From the NCBI RefSeq assembly GCF_001311075.1, contig NZ_BBAD01000004.1:1-64000 (forward strand): DNA of 64,000 nucleotides, given 5' to 3'. The stretch is from Secundilactobacillus similis DSM 23365 = JCM 2765. Lineage in GTDB: Bacteria; Bacillota; Bacilli; Lactobacillales; Lactobacillaceae. The translations under genes were made by a program, and so were the position numbers. This document shows, piece by piece, positions 1-9,835 of this stretch. How positions within the stretch are numbered: the stretch's first letter is position 1; the number at the start of each line of letters is the position of its first letter. The notes below the pieces were generated by a model. The model did no database searches and had not been told where the DNA came from. It was given only the letters and a program-made list of their open reading frames with translations.

Positions 1-170
1 TAGTGAAAGGCCGAATTCTGTAGACGTGTTTTTCCGGCTCAGAATCGTGCCCACGGCGTTCCAGCCCAAATTTTCTGACCGACCGGTTGTGCCCACAATA
101 TCACCCATGATTAACGCGCCAACGAAGCCAAGTTTCACAAATTTCGCACACTTACGCTGGACACAAACGA
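1..170. repeat. End of structured repeat element, copy 1 (cut by window start)
   Basis: This stretch is nearly identical to 5245-5413, differing at a handful of bases including one extra T. It ends with the same 16-bp terminal motif (151-166, CTTACGCTGGACACAA) that ends copy 2. Homology stops just after this motif, which marks the element boundary. No reading frame in it resembles a protein. The rest of this copy lies before the window. Confidence 0.85.
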
Positions 171-251
171 CAATCAAAACTGGGGCTGTCCAACACTAAC
201 CGGACGTTAACTAAAAACACTAATGATTTTGTAATAATTAGCGACTGGCAA

Positions 252-281
252 TTGTCAAGCCCCAGTACTATCTCGTATAAT
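252..281 (+). promoter_or_regulatory. Predicted sigma-A promoter of the amidase gene
   Basis: TTGTCA (252-257) and TATAAT (276-281) are separated by 18 bases. The start codon follows 30 bases after the -10 box. Confidence 0.6.
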
Positions 282-311
282 GGTGAGAAAACGTGAAAAC
301 GAGGCAAACTG

Positions 312-1160
312 TTGAAAGATTTAAAAAAATACTGGGTGCCGATGACCATCGCCGCAATCGTTGTGCTGTTGGTGGGTATCACCCTGTTTCAAACCGTTCG
401 TAAAGATCGGCTCACTGCACCGATCGATAATATTAACGTTCGAACGGGACCTAACATTAACTATCAAAAAAAGGCCACTTTAAAAAAGGGCCAAGCGGTC
501 TACATCGTTAAAAAGCAGGATAACTGGTACAAGATCCGTTACGATGACCACCACTTTGGCTGGGTTGCCAGTTGGCTGATCAACCAAACGCAGTCGGTAA
601 AAACGGCGACTAATTTGTCCGATGCCACCATTGTTCTGGATCCTGGTCATGGCGGGAGTGATGCAGGGGCATTGTCGATTGATCAAAAGCACGATGAGAA
701 AACTTATACATTACAGATTGCAAAGCAGGTTCAGCGGCAATTGGAGGCAAAGGGCGCGCACGTCATCATGACGCGGACTGGTGATCAAACGGTATCACTG
801 GGCGCGCGACCCGAGATGGCCACTGACCGCCATGCGGATGCCTTTATCAGTTTCCACTTTGATTCCAGCCCCAGTAATAACCTTGGCTCTGGGTTTACCA
901 CGTACTACTACCACGCCGATACCTCGCTTAAGTTAGCGAAAGCCGTCAATCACAGTCTGACTGGATTACCGTTAACTAATCGGGGAATCGCGGTGGGAAA
1001 CTTTGAAGTCATTCGGGATAATTTACGACCAGCGTTACTACTGGAGATGGGCTATATCAACACAGCTAAGGATTTTAAATCGATTCAAAGTCCTAGTTAT
1101 CAAAAGCGGGTTGCCGTCGATGTGACGCGCGGATTAGCAAACTATTTTGCAGCCAAGTAA
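312..1160 (+). CDS. N-acetylmuramoyl-L-alanine amidase with SH3 domain
   Basis: Cell-wall hydrolase of 282 residues that cleaves the bond between N-acetylmuramic acid and L-alanine. A basic N-terminus is followed by one hydrophobic segment (about residues 10-29, membrane anchor or uncleaved signal). A bacterial SH3 domain follows (about 38-92) and then an Amidase_3 catalytic domain (106-282). Visible zinc and catalytic residues are H113 in DPGHGGSDAG, E129, H182 in FISFHFDSS and E245 in LLLEMGYI. The start is TTG, with GAGG seven bases upstream and a consensus promoter before it. It is monocistronic and lies just upstream of the hisS T-box leader, an order I recall from other lactobacilli. 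Family assignment is firm; the physiological role (daughter-cell separation or turnover) is inference. Confidence 0.9.
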   Translation: MKDLKKYWVPMTIAAIVVLLVGITLFQTVRKDRLTAPIDNINVRTGPNINYQKKATLKKGQAVYIVKKQDNWYKIRYDDHHFGWVASWLINQTQSVKTATNLSDATIVLDPGHGGSDAGALSIDQKHDEKTYTLQIAKQVQRQLEAKGAHVIMTRTGDQTVSLGARPEMATDRHADAFISFHFDSSPSNNLGSGFTTYYYHADTSLKLAKAVNHSLTGLPLTNRGIAVGNFEVIRDNLRPALLLEMGYINTAKDFKSIQSPSYQKRVAVDVTRGLANYFAAK

Positions 1161-1180
1161 CTGAGGGTTTGCGAATCTGC

Positions 1181-1209
1181 TTGACTTTTAGTTAGGAACT
1201 GGTTAATCT
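1181..1209 (+). promoter_or_regulatory. Predicted promoter of the hisS-aspS T-box operon
   Basis: TTGACT (1181-1186) and TAATCT (1204-1209) have a 17-base spacer. Transcription would start just before the T-box Stem I. Confidence 0.5.
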
Positions 1210-1224
1210 AGTCTATAGTCAAAT

Positions 1225-1430
1225 ATTGAAACACCGATGACGAAGATCAGTAGTGACACGCCGACTTTTAGAGAGTTTCCGTTAGCTGAAAGGAAACAGC
1301 AGGGGGCGTCACGAAGACACTTTTGAGGTGAATAATGCAGATTATTCGTGTCCAACGTTATGGATGAGTAAATTTAAGGTGGTACCGTGCCAAGCACCCT
1401 TGTGAAAACAAGGGTGCTTTTTATTTTTTT
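1225..1430 (+). ncRNA. T-box riboswitch leader of hisS-aspS
   Basis: tRNA-sensing leader. AGTAG (about 1248) marks Stem I. The specifier region GAAGACACTTTTGAG (1313-1327) puts GAC (Asp, 1316-1318) in the usual register, with CAC (His, 1318-1320) overlapping it by one base. The T-box AAGGTGGTACCGTG is at 1376-1389. The terminator stem AAGCACCCTTGT / ACAAGGGTGCTT with a U-run is at 1392-1430. Uncharged tRNA should stabilise the antiterminator and allow transcription of hisS and aspS. Confidence 0.92.
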
Positions 1431-1464
1431 CACGGTGGAACCGATAATCAGAAAGGAAGTTACT

Positions 1465-2750
1465 ATGCGTTACCAACGACCAAAGGGAACGGCGGACATT
1501 CTTCCCGGCGCAAGCAACACTGGCAGTACGTCGAAAATATCGCCCGCGATGTGTTCCGGAAATACCGTTTCGAAGAGATTCGGACGCCGTTATTTGAAAA
1601 CTTCGAGGTCTTCTCCCGAACTTCTGGGGATACTTCGGATATTGTGACCAAGGAAATGTACGATTTCAAGGATAAAGGAGATCGTCACATTAGTTTGCGG
1701 CCTGAAGGCACTGCGGGGGTTGTGCGGGCGTTTGTTGAAAACAAACTGTACGGCCCAGAAGTTCAAAAGCCTTTCAAGACCTACTACATGGGTCAAATGT
1801 ACCGTTACGAACGGCCACAATCTGGTCGGTTACGGGAATTCCACCAAATTGGGGTGGAAGCTTTCGGTAGTGACGAACCCGCACTGGATGTTGAAGTGAT
1901 CGCAATGGGCATGGACCTATTTAAGCACTTCGGCATCAACAATCTGCGTCTCGCCATTAACACGTTAGGTGATAAGGAAACCCGGGAGAATTACCGGCAA
2001 GCGCTGATCGACTTCCTGGAACCTCACTTTGACGAATTGAGCGAAGATTCACAGGTTCGCTTGCACAAGAACCCATTGCGGGTCCTTGATAGCAAGGATA
2101 AGCAGGACCAAAAATTTGTGGCGGATGCGCCATCGATCTTGGACTACTTGACGGATGATGCCAAAGCCCACTTTGAAACGGTGAAGGCATTGTTAACCGC
2201 CCTTGGTATCGACTATGAAGTTGATTCAACCATGGTACGTGGATTAGATTACTACAACCACACCATCTTCGAATTCATGGTGGATTCAAAGGCGTTAGGC
2301 CACGGCTACACCACGGTTTGTGCCGGTGGTCGGTACAACGGTCTGGTTGAGGAATTGGGTGGTCCAGAAGTTTCTGGGGTTGGCTTTGGTCTCGGAATGG
2401 AACGGCTGATCTTGTTGATGGAAGCGGAAGGGGTCGAATTCCCTGATACGCGGAAATTGGACGCTTACGTGGTTGGTATCGGCGATGCTGCCGATGCTGC
2501 AACGCTGAAAGTGGTTCAAGCCTTGCGTTCACAAGATTTTGCGGCTGATCGTGATTACCTTGCACGTAAGCCAAAGGCCCAATTTAAGACGGCTGACCGG
2601 TTAAACGCGGCTTACACGCTGACCCTTGGGGAAGCCGAATTAGCTGCTAACACCATTCACGTTAAAAACATGGCAACCGGGAACGAAGTCAGTGCACCAC
2701 TCGATGATGTGTTAACTGACTTTGCGAACGTGATTGCCAGCACTAACTAA
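1465..2750 (+). CDS. hisS: Histidyl-tRNA synthetase (frame break near 1516)
   Basis: Class II aminoacyl-tRNA synthetase that charges tRNA-His. The N-terminus reads [15 protein letters not shown], the standard HisS opening, and the body carries class II motif 2 ([16 protein letters not shown]) and the histidine motif [14 protein letters not shown]. The C-terminal anticodon-binding domain is present. After codon 17 the frame breaks: AA at 1516-1517 should be AAA. Restoring one A gives 428 residues, the normal length. An essential gene is very unlikely to be broken, so a sequencing error is the likely cause. The ATG has AAGGAAG upstream. First gene of the T-box operon; aspS follows after a 27-base gap. 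Confidence 0.93.
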
Positions 2751-2777
2751 AAACTAATTTAGAGGAGACACACAACT

Positions 2778-4557
2778 ATGAAGCGAACAACATACGCTGG
2801 CCTAGTTGACGAACAATATCTTGATCAAGACGTTGTTTTAAAGGCTGGGTTCAAAAGCGCCGGGACTTAGGCGGTTTGATTTTTATTGATTTACGGGACC
2901 GCGAAGGCATCGTTCAACTCGTGTTCAGTGAAGAATACGATAAGGACGCCTTGGCCGTTGCCGATCAACTTCGGAACGAGTACGTCATTGAAATCAAAGG
3001 TCACGTTGTGATGCGTGCCGAACACGAAATCAACGACAAGATGAAGACTGGGAAAATTGAAGTTCGGGTAACCGACATCAACTTGTTGAACAAGGCAAAG
3101 AACCCACCATTCTACATCCAAGACGACATCAACGTCTCAGACGAACTTCGCTTGAAGTACCGTTACTTAGACTTGCGTCGGCCAGAGATGCAACGCGGCT
3201 TGATGATTCGTAACCGGATCACTCAAGCAGTTCACAGTTACTTTGATTCAGAAGGGTTTATTGATATTGAAACCCCTGATTTGACCAAATCCACGCCAGA
3301 AGGCGCCCGGGACTACTTAGTGCCTTCACGGGTCTACCCAGGTCACTTCTACGCCTTACCACAATCACCACAATTGTTTAAGCAATTGTTGATGGGTGCC
3401 GGCTTTGACCGTTACTACCAAATCGCACGTTGTTTCCGTGACGAAGATTTGCGTGGGGACCGTCAACCAGAATTTACCCAAATCGATATGGAAACCTCAT
3501 TCTTAGACGCCGAAGAAATCCAAGACTTAACTGAAGGCTTAATTGCTAAAGTGATGAAGGAAACGTTGGACGTTGACGTGAAGTTACCATTCGAACGGTT
3601 AGACTGGGACGACTCAATGGCGCGCTTTGGGACCGATCAACCGGACGTTCGTTTCGGTATGGAATTGAAGGACTTGGGCGACTTAGTTGACGACCTTGGC
3701 TTCAACGTGTTCTCAAACGTGTTAGCTGACGGTGGCCAAGTTAAGGCCATCGCCGTACCAGGTGGGCTGATAAGTACTCACGTAAAGACATCGACAAGTT
3801 CGTTGAACACATCGATCGTTTCGGTGCTAAGGGCTTACCTTGGTTGAAGGTCACTGAAGACAACTTCACCGGCCCAATCGCCAAGTTCTTCAAGGACAAC
3901 GCTGACCTGTACAAGGCCATCACTGAACGGACTGGCGCCAAGCCTGGCGACATGCTGTTGTTTGCTTGTGATTCAAAGCGGGTTGTTGCCCAAACCTTGG
4001 ATTACCTACGTCGCACGATTGCCAAGGACTTAGACTTGATCGACGAATCCAAGTTTGCGTTCCTCTGGGTCGTTAACTGGCCACTGTTTGACTACGACGT
4101 TGACTTGAAGCGTTGGGTCCCAGCGCACCATCCATTCACCATGCCAAAGGCTGGCGATGAACACTACTTGGACGAAGGCGAAGATCCACATAAGGCTTAC
4201 GCTCAAAGTTACGACATCATCTTGAACGGTCTCGAATTGGGCGGTGGCTCGATCCGGATCCACGACCGCGAGTTACAAATGAAGATGTTGAAGGCCCTTG
4301 GCTTTACCAAGGAACGGGCCGAAGATCAATTCGGTTACCTGCTAAATGCCTTAGATTACGGTTTCCCACCTCATGGTGGTCTCGCAATCGGCTTGGACCG
4401 GTTTGCCCGCTTGTTAGCTAAGCGTGGTAACATCCGCGATGTCATTGCCTTCCCTAAGAACTCGAAGGCCGTTGAACCATTGACTTCAGCACCAACTGAA
4501 GTGTCTGATAAGCAATTGCAAGACTTGAGCTTGTTTGTGAACAAGACTGAAGACTAA
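2778..4557 (+). CDS. aspS: Aspartyl-tRNA synthetase (two frame breaks)
   Basis: Class II synthetase that charges tRNA-Asp. It has an N-terminal OB-fold anticodon-binding domain, the motif [11 protein letters not shown], motif 2 residues around [17 protein letters not shown], a central GAD insertion and motif 3 GLAIGLDRF. Two one-base losses break the frame: GG at 2843-2844 should be GGG (restoring [13 protein letters not shown]) and GGG at 3764-3766 should be GGGG (restoring [12 protein letters not shown]). Corrected length is 593 residues, normal for bacterial AspRS. AGAGGAG lies ahead of the ATG. Co-transcribed with hisS under the T-box; a strong terminator follows. Confidence 0.93.
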
Positions 4558-4570
4558 ATTTGATTTCTGA

Positions 4571-4607
4571 AACGGTACCTGCTCTTTTGCGGGTACCGTT
4601 TTTTTTG
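4571..4607 (+). terminator. Rho-independent terminator of hisS-aspS
   Basis: Inverted repeat AACGGTACC / GGTACCGTT followed by eight T. Confidence 0.9.
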
Positions 4608-4623
4608 CGTGTTATGCTATTGC

Positions 4624-5413
4624 TTGTGTCCAGCGTAAGCATCGTTGCTGTTAGTTTGTGAAATGCTGTGATTTATTTAAACTGTCGATTCCGGTAAGCG
4701 GTAGGTTCCTGCTATGGGGCCGGTCTGAGCCAAAAGGCGGTCTCAGTCCTCGAATTGAAGCCACGCCAAAAAACGTGCGAGTCTTCAATTCGTCCCCGAT
4801 AATTGGCGGTTGTTGGGAAAAGCACCAACAACCACCAATTATCGCGACACAGCATCCACCTAGCCGCTTACCGAAATCTTACGTTGGCGTAATTCGGCAC
4901 TATTGTAGACCATCTCAAGTGCTTAACTGGACGTCATGCTACAGTATGACAGCGATTGATGTTAACTCGGTAAACAACACAATCATTCAGTAGTTGTCAT
5001 TTCCGTGATGAACAAGTCTAGCCTGAACATTGACTCAACTCGCTTGAACGTACGGCTGACCCGACGTCGTTACGTTGCCATTCAACATTTGCTGAGATGC
5101 TTGCAATTGTCATCGTCCGACAGTTTAACCCTTCATGATAAATTTTCGGGAGTGCGCTTCCGATGCCGACAGCCCGCAAACAAGAGGTCGGTCAGAAAAT
5201 TAGGCTCAGCCGTGAAATTTCACTTAGTTGGTGAACTTCCAGCTTAGTGAAAGGCCGAATTCTGAGACGTGTTTTTCCGGCTCAGAATCGTGCCCACGGC
5301 GTTCCAGCCCAAATTTTCTGACCGACCGGTTGTGCCCACAATAGCACCCATGATTAACGCGCCAACGAAGCCAAGTTTCACAAGCTCCGCACACTTACGC
5401 TGGACACAAACGA
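4624..5413. repeat. About 0.8-kb non-coding element with terminal inverted repeats, copy 2
   Basis: The ends are a perfect 16-bp inverted repeat: TTGTGTCCAGCGTAAG (4624-4639) and CTTACGCTGGACACAA (5394-5409), with weaker pairing further in (GTTTGTGAAA against TTTCACAAG). Inside are a 10-bp stem (4751-4760 with 4783-4792), a 20-bp stem with one mismatch (4797-4816 with 4825-4844) and a 16-bp inverted repeat (5186-5201 with 5312-5327). Its last 169 bp recur at 1-170. Short open frames (4658-4993, 5005-5247) have no protein-like composition or good ribosome site. It resembles a non-autonomous mobile element or a structured RNA; no target duplication was found. Confidence 0.7.
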
Positions 5414-5580
5414 TAGTAGTTTAATTGATTGCCAATATTACTTTGAATAATTTTTGTTATGTAAAGTAGATGATGAATTTGAGCAATCTGTTGAAATTGA
5501 ATTAAAAAACAACAGTTGAACCGAATTGTACTAAGCGGTAATCTAAAGAAGATTAAAAATAACTAAGGGCGTGATGCGGA

Positions 5581-6789
5581 ATGTCAGGTCAACGGTCGGT
5601 TACGGAAAATATAGAAGCGTTAAGTCAGTTCGGACAATTGCCGGATGGCTCAGTAACGCGGTTAGTTTACGATGATGCTTGGGTTGCGGCAATGACTTGG
5701 TGGTTGCGTCAAGGACAACAGCAGGGGATGCAGGCAACGATTGACAGTTATGGCAATGGTTTTTTAACCTATCCAGGCAGTCAGTCGGGAACGGTTGCTG
5801 TTGGATCGCATATTGATTCAGTGCAGCACGCCGGCCACTATGATGGCGCATACGGCATCGTTGCTGCCCAACTCGCAATGACGCGGTTGGTGGCACGATT
5901 AGGTCAACCGCAGCGAACGATGATGGCAATTGCGTTTAGCGAGGAAGAAGGTAGTCGTTTTCCAGTTAGCTTTACTGGGTCACGGCATTATTCGGGGGTT
6001 GCCGAAACGGATGACACATTAACGGATGCAAAAGGCGTGACCTTTAACGATGCCCGGCAACAGGCGGTTCAATCGTTAAGCGAGCACTTTAATCAAACTG
6101 AACAGGCGCTTCCCGATGAATTTATGGAACTTCACATTGAACAAGGCCCATTACTTGAGTCGACCCATGACGATATTGGGGTGGTTTCGACGATCTGCGA
6201 ACTAGAGGAGTTTGTCGTTACGCTTACGGGTGAAGCGAATCATGCAGGCACAACGCCGATGCATCTTCGTCATGATGCGTTAATGGCTGCTGTTCAGGTC
6301 ATCAGTCAATTGGACGAGCAAGCACATCAGGTTGGTGAACCATTCGTTTTCACAGTTGGTCAGCTTGAGGTCAGTCCAGGATCATCTAACGTGATTCCGG
6401 GACAAGTACGGTTTACGATCGATATTCGGCACCCGCAACGCCGAGTCGTTGATGAATTTGAACAAGTGATTCGACAACTGTTAGCGGATGTAAATGAGGT
6501 TCGGGTTGACTTGAAACGGGTGACAGCTAGTTATCCAGAAGTTCGAATGGATCCTCGATTAATGGGTCAATTTGAACAAATCTGTCAGCAACGCGGGTTG
6601 GCGTACCGGGTCATGCCATCCGGGGCGGCTCACGATACTCAGATGATGAACGCCAAGGTGCCAACCGCGATGCTGTTTGTCCCGAGTCATAGGGGCATTA
6701 GCCATTCGGTTGCAGAATATACCTCACCCGAAGCACTAGAAAACGGGGTTCAGGTGTTAATGGCGCAACTGTATCAAGAGTGCTACTAG
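5581..6789 (+). CDS. M20-family Zn-dependent amidohydrolase (AllC / N-carbamoyl-amino-acid hydrolase type)
   Basis: Cytosolic dinuclear-metal hydrolase of 402 residues in the allantoate amidohydrolase/L-carbamoylase/beta-ureidopropionase subfamily, which cleaves N-carbamoyl or ureido groups from amino acids. Visible motifs are VAVGSHIDSV (metal His), GHYDGAYG (bridging Asp), EEEGSRFP (catalytic and metal Glu), ELHIEQGP, GEANHAGTTPM and the C-terminal GAAHD. Substrate cannot be read from sequence. It stands alone between the repeat element and msrA. A paralogue sits in the thiamin operon at 31510-32736. Upstream AAGGG is a weak ribosome site. No purine-catabolism genes are nearby, so allantoate is not specifically supported. 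Confidence 0.8.
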   Translation: MSGQRSVTENIEALSQFGQLPDGSVTRLVYDDAWVAAMTWWLRQGQQQGMQATIDSYGNGFLTYPGSQSGTVAVGSHIDSVQHAGHYDGAYGIVAAQLAMTRLVARLGQPQRTMMAIAFSEEEGSRFPVSFTGSRHYSGVAETDDTLTDAKGVTFNDARQQAVQSLSEHFNQTEQALPDEFMELHIEQGPLLESTHDDIGVVSTICELEEFVVTLTGEANHAGTTPMHLRHDALMAAVQVISQLDEQAHQVGEPFVFTVGQLEVSPGSSNVIPGQVRFTIDIRHPQRRVVDEFEQVIRQLLADVNEVRVDLKRVTASYPEVRMDPRLMGQFEQICQQRGLAYRVMPSGAAHDTQMMNAKVPTAMLFVPSHRGISHSVAEYTSPEALENGVQVLMAQLYQECY

Positions 6790-6857
6790 TGGTGAAATTC
6801 TGGTAGTTCTCGGTTAATTACGGTATGATAGAATCATTAACTTTAGAGGTGATTAGA

Positions 6858-7381
6858 ATGAGTGAATCGCGTGAAACGGCAATTTTTGCGGGTGGGTGTT
6901 TTTGGTGCATGGTCAAACCCTTTGATACCCAACCCGGCATTGAGAAAGTAATCTCGGGGTATACGGGTGGGACAGTGCCTAATCCAACCTATGATCAAGT
7001 GAAGCGCCATGAAACGGGGCATACCGAAGCAGTTAAAATCATTTTTGACCCAACGATTATGTCATATAAACGATTGGTTGAAATTTACTGGCAACAAACT
7101 GACCCAACCGATGCGATGGGCCAATTCCAAGACCGGGTGATAACTACCGGCCAGTGATTTTTGTGAAGGATGCTGCTCAACGTCAAGTTGCGGAAGCCTC
7201 CAAGAGGCAGCTTGAAGAAAGTGGTCGGTTTGACGCCCCAATCGTGACGACGATTGAGAATGCCCAACCATTTTATGAAGCTGAGGAAGAACACCAAGAA
7301 TTTTATCGCAAAAATTCCGAACGTTTTGCGATGGAAGAAGCTGCTGGACGCGAAGGGTTTGTTAAAAGTCACTGGCAGTAA
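6858..7381 (+). CDS. msrA: Peptide-methionine (S)-S-oxide reductase MsrA (frame break near 7136)
   Basis: Repairs methionine-S-sulfoxide in proteins. The N-terminus has the active-site motif GCFWC; SGYTGG, GHTEAV and the C-terminal EEEHQEFY region follow. The frame breaks at 7135-7137, where GGG should be GGGG; correction restores [15 protein letters not shown] and gives 174 residues, typical of MsrA. ATG at 6858 was chosen over an upstream in-frame ATG (6825) because AGAGGTGA precedes it and the family motif starts close to it. Confidence 0.88.
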
Positions 7382-7516
7382 CCGGTTCCATGATAATAGA
7401 ACGCTAAAAATTGTGGTTTAGTCGGCGACCTTAGAGGAGTTGTGATAGACTAATTTAAGGTAACGAGTAACGGGGAGTGATGTCATGTCACTTTCGTAAA
7501 GATTAAAGGAGATATT

Positions 7517-8392
7517 ATGGATGACGTACAGCGCTTGATCAAGCGCCACCAGTCAATTGGTAAACTATCGACTGCTTTTATTTACGCAATTTTAGTGTCT
7601 GTTGCAATGAACTTTTTCTGGACACCGGGTCACATTTATTCATCGGGAATCACTGGGTTAGCGCAATTGGTGACCACGATAACGGAACGTCAATCGCCAA
7701 TCGTGATTTCAACGGCGTTGGGGCTGTTCCTATTGAACGTGCCATTATTTATTCTAGCTTGGCGGCAAATCAGCCATAATTTTACGGTGTATACGGTGAT
7801 CACGGTTTTCTTGGCTAGTTTGATGATCAAGATGATTCATCCAGTTCACTTGACGACTGATCCGATTATCTGTGCAATTTTCGGGGGCGCCGTGAACGGT
7901 TTCGGGACCGGTTTAGCTTTGAAGAACGGGATCTCTACCGGGGGCCTTGATATTTTAGGTATCGTGATTCGCCGTAAAACCGGGCGTTCGATTGGGACGA
8001 TCAACATTGCTTTTAACTCACTGATCATTATTGCGGCCGGTTTTCTGTATGGTTGGCCCTACGCCTTTTATTCCGCGATTGGCTTAGTGGTGAATGCGCG
8101 GGTCATGGATATGACCTATACGCGACAGCAATTGATGCAGGTCATGATTATTACCGACCGACCGAAAACGGTGATTGATTCGATTCAAAATCACATTCGG
8201 CGGGGGATTACGATCGTTCACGATGCGGAAGGGGCTTATCACCACGACACCAAGACGATTTTGTTTACGGTGATTTCGCGCTATGAGATGCCTGATTTAG
8301 AGGAAGCCATGTCAGAGGCGGATTCTAAAGCGTTCGTGAGTGTTTCAGAAATTTATAAAGTACTGGGCCATTTTTATGAGCCTAAATTATAA
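7517..8392 (+). CDS. YitT family membrane protein (DUF161/DUF2179)
   Basis: Protein of 291 residues. The N-terminal two thirds has about five or six hydrophobic segments with the glycine-rich signature GLALKNGISTGGLDILG; the last ~80 residues form a soluble DUF2179 domain with RRGITIVHDAEGAY. Members of this family are abundant in Firmicutes, and their transport function is not firmly established. AAAGGAG precedes the ATG. Monocistronic, with its own terminator. Confidence 0.85.
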   Translation: MDDVQRLIKRHQSIGKLSTAFIYAILVSVAMNFFWTPGHIYSSGITGLAQLVTTITERQSPIVISTALGLFLLNVPLFILAWRQISHNFTVYTVITVFLASLMIKMIHPVHLTTDPIICAIFGGAVNGFGTGLALKNGISTGGLDILGIVIRRKTGRSIGTINIAFNSLIIIAAGFLYGWPYAFYSAIGLVVNARVMDMTYTRQQLMQVMIITDRPKTVIDSIQNHIRRGITIVHDAEGAYHHDTKTILFTVISRYEMPDLEEAMSEADSKAFVSVSEIYKVLGHFYEPKL

Positions 8393-8402
8393 ACGATATT
8401 GG

Positions 8403-8435
8403 CGGTTGACCTAAATGAGGGTCGACCGTTTTTTT
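8403..8435 (+). terminator. Terminator after the YitT gene
   Basis: CGGTTGACC / GGTCGACCG stem followed by seven T. Confidence 0.8.
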
Positions 8436-8659
8436 GAGATAAGCGCTATTAAATCGTGATGCGGCGCGTTTTTGAAGCATGCAATCTATTCAGGCGATAA
8501 TGCGGATGATGCCCTGAATATGAAGTTAACGTCACACCACTAGATTATAATTTCCTAAAGAGCCTCAAGTCCCGTTACCCGTGTGGTATAATACCATGTT
8601 GTGCCCGTTTCACTTGTGGGAACGAGTAGAATGAAAATCAGTGAAATTGGTGATTTGTA

Positions 8660-9812
8660 TTGAAAGTAATCTATATCTGGTTGGTACGGTTCATGTCGAT
8701 GTTAACGTATTTCGGCCGTACCAAAAGACGCCCCGTTATTTACCTCATGAGTTTCGGTAATAACTTAGGCTTTATCCTAAAATTGGCGGAACAATTAGGA
8801 CAACGTCAACATTTGATTGTCTTTTACCGACAACGTGGCGGTTGAGGCAGCGCAGTTGGCGGCTAACGGGGTTGAGGTAGTACCCTTTAGTGATAATTTA
8901 CACTTTATCGCGACGGGGGTGCCAGTGTTAATGCGGGCGCAGTTAATTTTTTGCGATAACTACTATGCTTTCTTAGGTGGTTTATTGCACCCGCGGCACG
9001 CTAAAATCGTGCAACTCTGGCACGCAAACGGCGCCATTAAACAGTTTGGTTGGGGGGATCCTCAAACAAAACTGCGGTCTTCAGCTGATCAACGGCGGTT
9101 TCAACGCGTTTATGATCAGTTTGATGACTATGTGGTGGCGTCAGAAGCGATGGGAACGGTTTTTCAAGAGAGTTACCGGGTACCGGCGACCCGAATGCAG
9201 TTACTTGGGTATCCGCGATCAGACCGGTTTTTGTCAAAAGAATGGCGAGATGCAGCAATTGAGCGCATTGACCAAGTGGCGCCTGATTTACGGCACCACC
9301 GGGTCATTTTGTACGCGCCAACTTACCGTGAAGACCGAACTTTTGAGCTGTCAGCAGCCCTAAAACAAGCGCTCATGGCAGATGATAACGCAGTCGTCGT
9401 GGTGAAACTCCACCCCGTGATGCAGCAAGTTGAACGACAATGTCAGCAGATGGCGAATTCGCGGATTCGGTTTTACCCGCAGTTATCAACCACGGATCTG
9501 TTGACCGTTGCTGAAACACTGATTACGGACTACTCGTCGGTTGCTTTTGACTATAGTCTGTTACCCACCGCTCATAGTTTGCTATTCTACATGTCAGATT
9601 TAGAGGACTATCAACACAATCCCGGTATCCAGCCCAACTTTTTGCGCTGGTTACCCGCGGCACCGCTACGAACGCCTGCTGAGTTGAAACAGGCGATTCT
9701 GGCGGACCAGGCCACTGACGTTTCAAAATTTAATCGCTATTGGAATACCTATAATGATGGTCACGCAACGCAACGTGTGGTTGCCCATTACGACCGGTAT
9801 TTGAACGAGTAG
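8660..9812 (+). CDS. CDP-glycerol glycerophosphotransferase, TagB-like (frame break near 8823)
   Basis: Enzyme of the Glyphos_transf family, which transfers glycerol-phosphate from CDP-glycerol to the lipid-linked linkage unit or the growing teichoic acid. Motifs seen are QLWHANGAIKQFGW, YAPTYRED, VVKLHP and [12 protein letters not shown]. The N-terminal part (VIYLMSFGNNLGFI) and the remainder are in different frames. TTTT at 8822-8825 read as TTT restores LIVFTDNVAVEAAQL and gives 383 residues, the size of TagB rather than the longer TagF. TTG start at 8660. First gene of a four-gene run (transferase, tagG, transferase, nfo). Linkage-unit primase activity is inference from size. Confidence 0.8.
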
Positions 9813-9835
9813 TGAACTTGAAGGAGTGTTAACCT

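Noticed and set aside
4658-5247. Two open frames (111 and 80 codons) inside the repeat element
   Set aside because: No ribosome site, unusual composition, and they overlap the hairpins; copy 1 does not conserve an equivalent frame.
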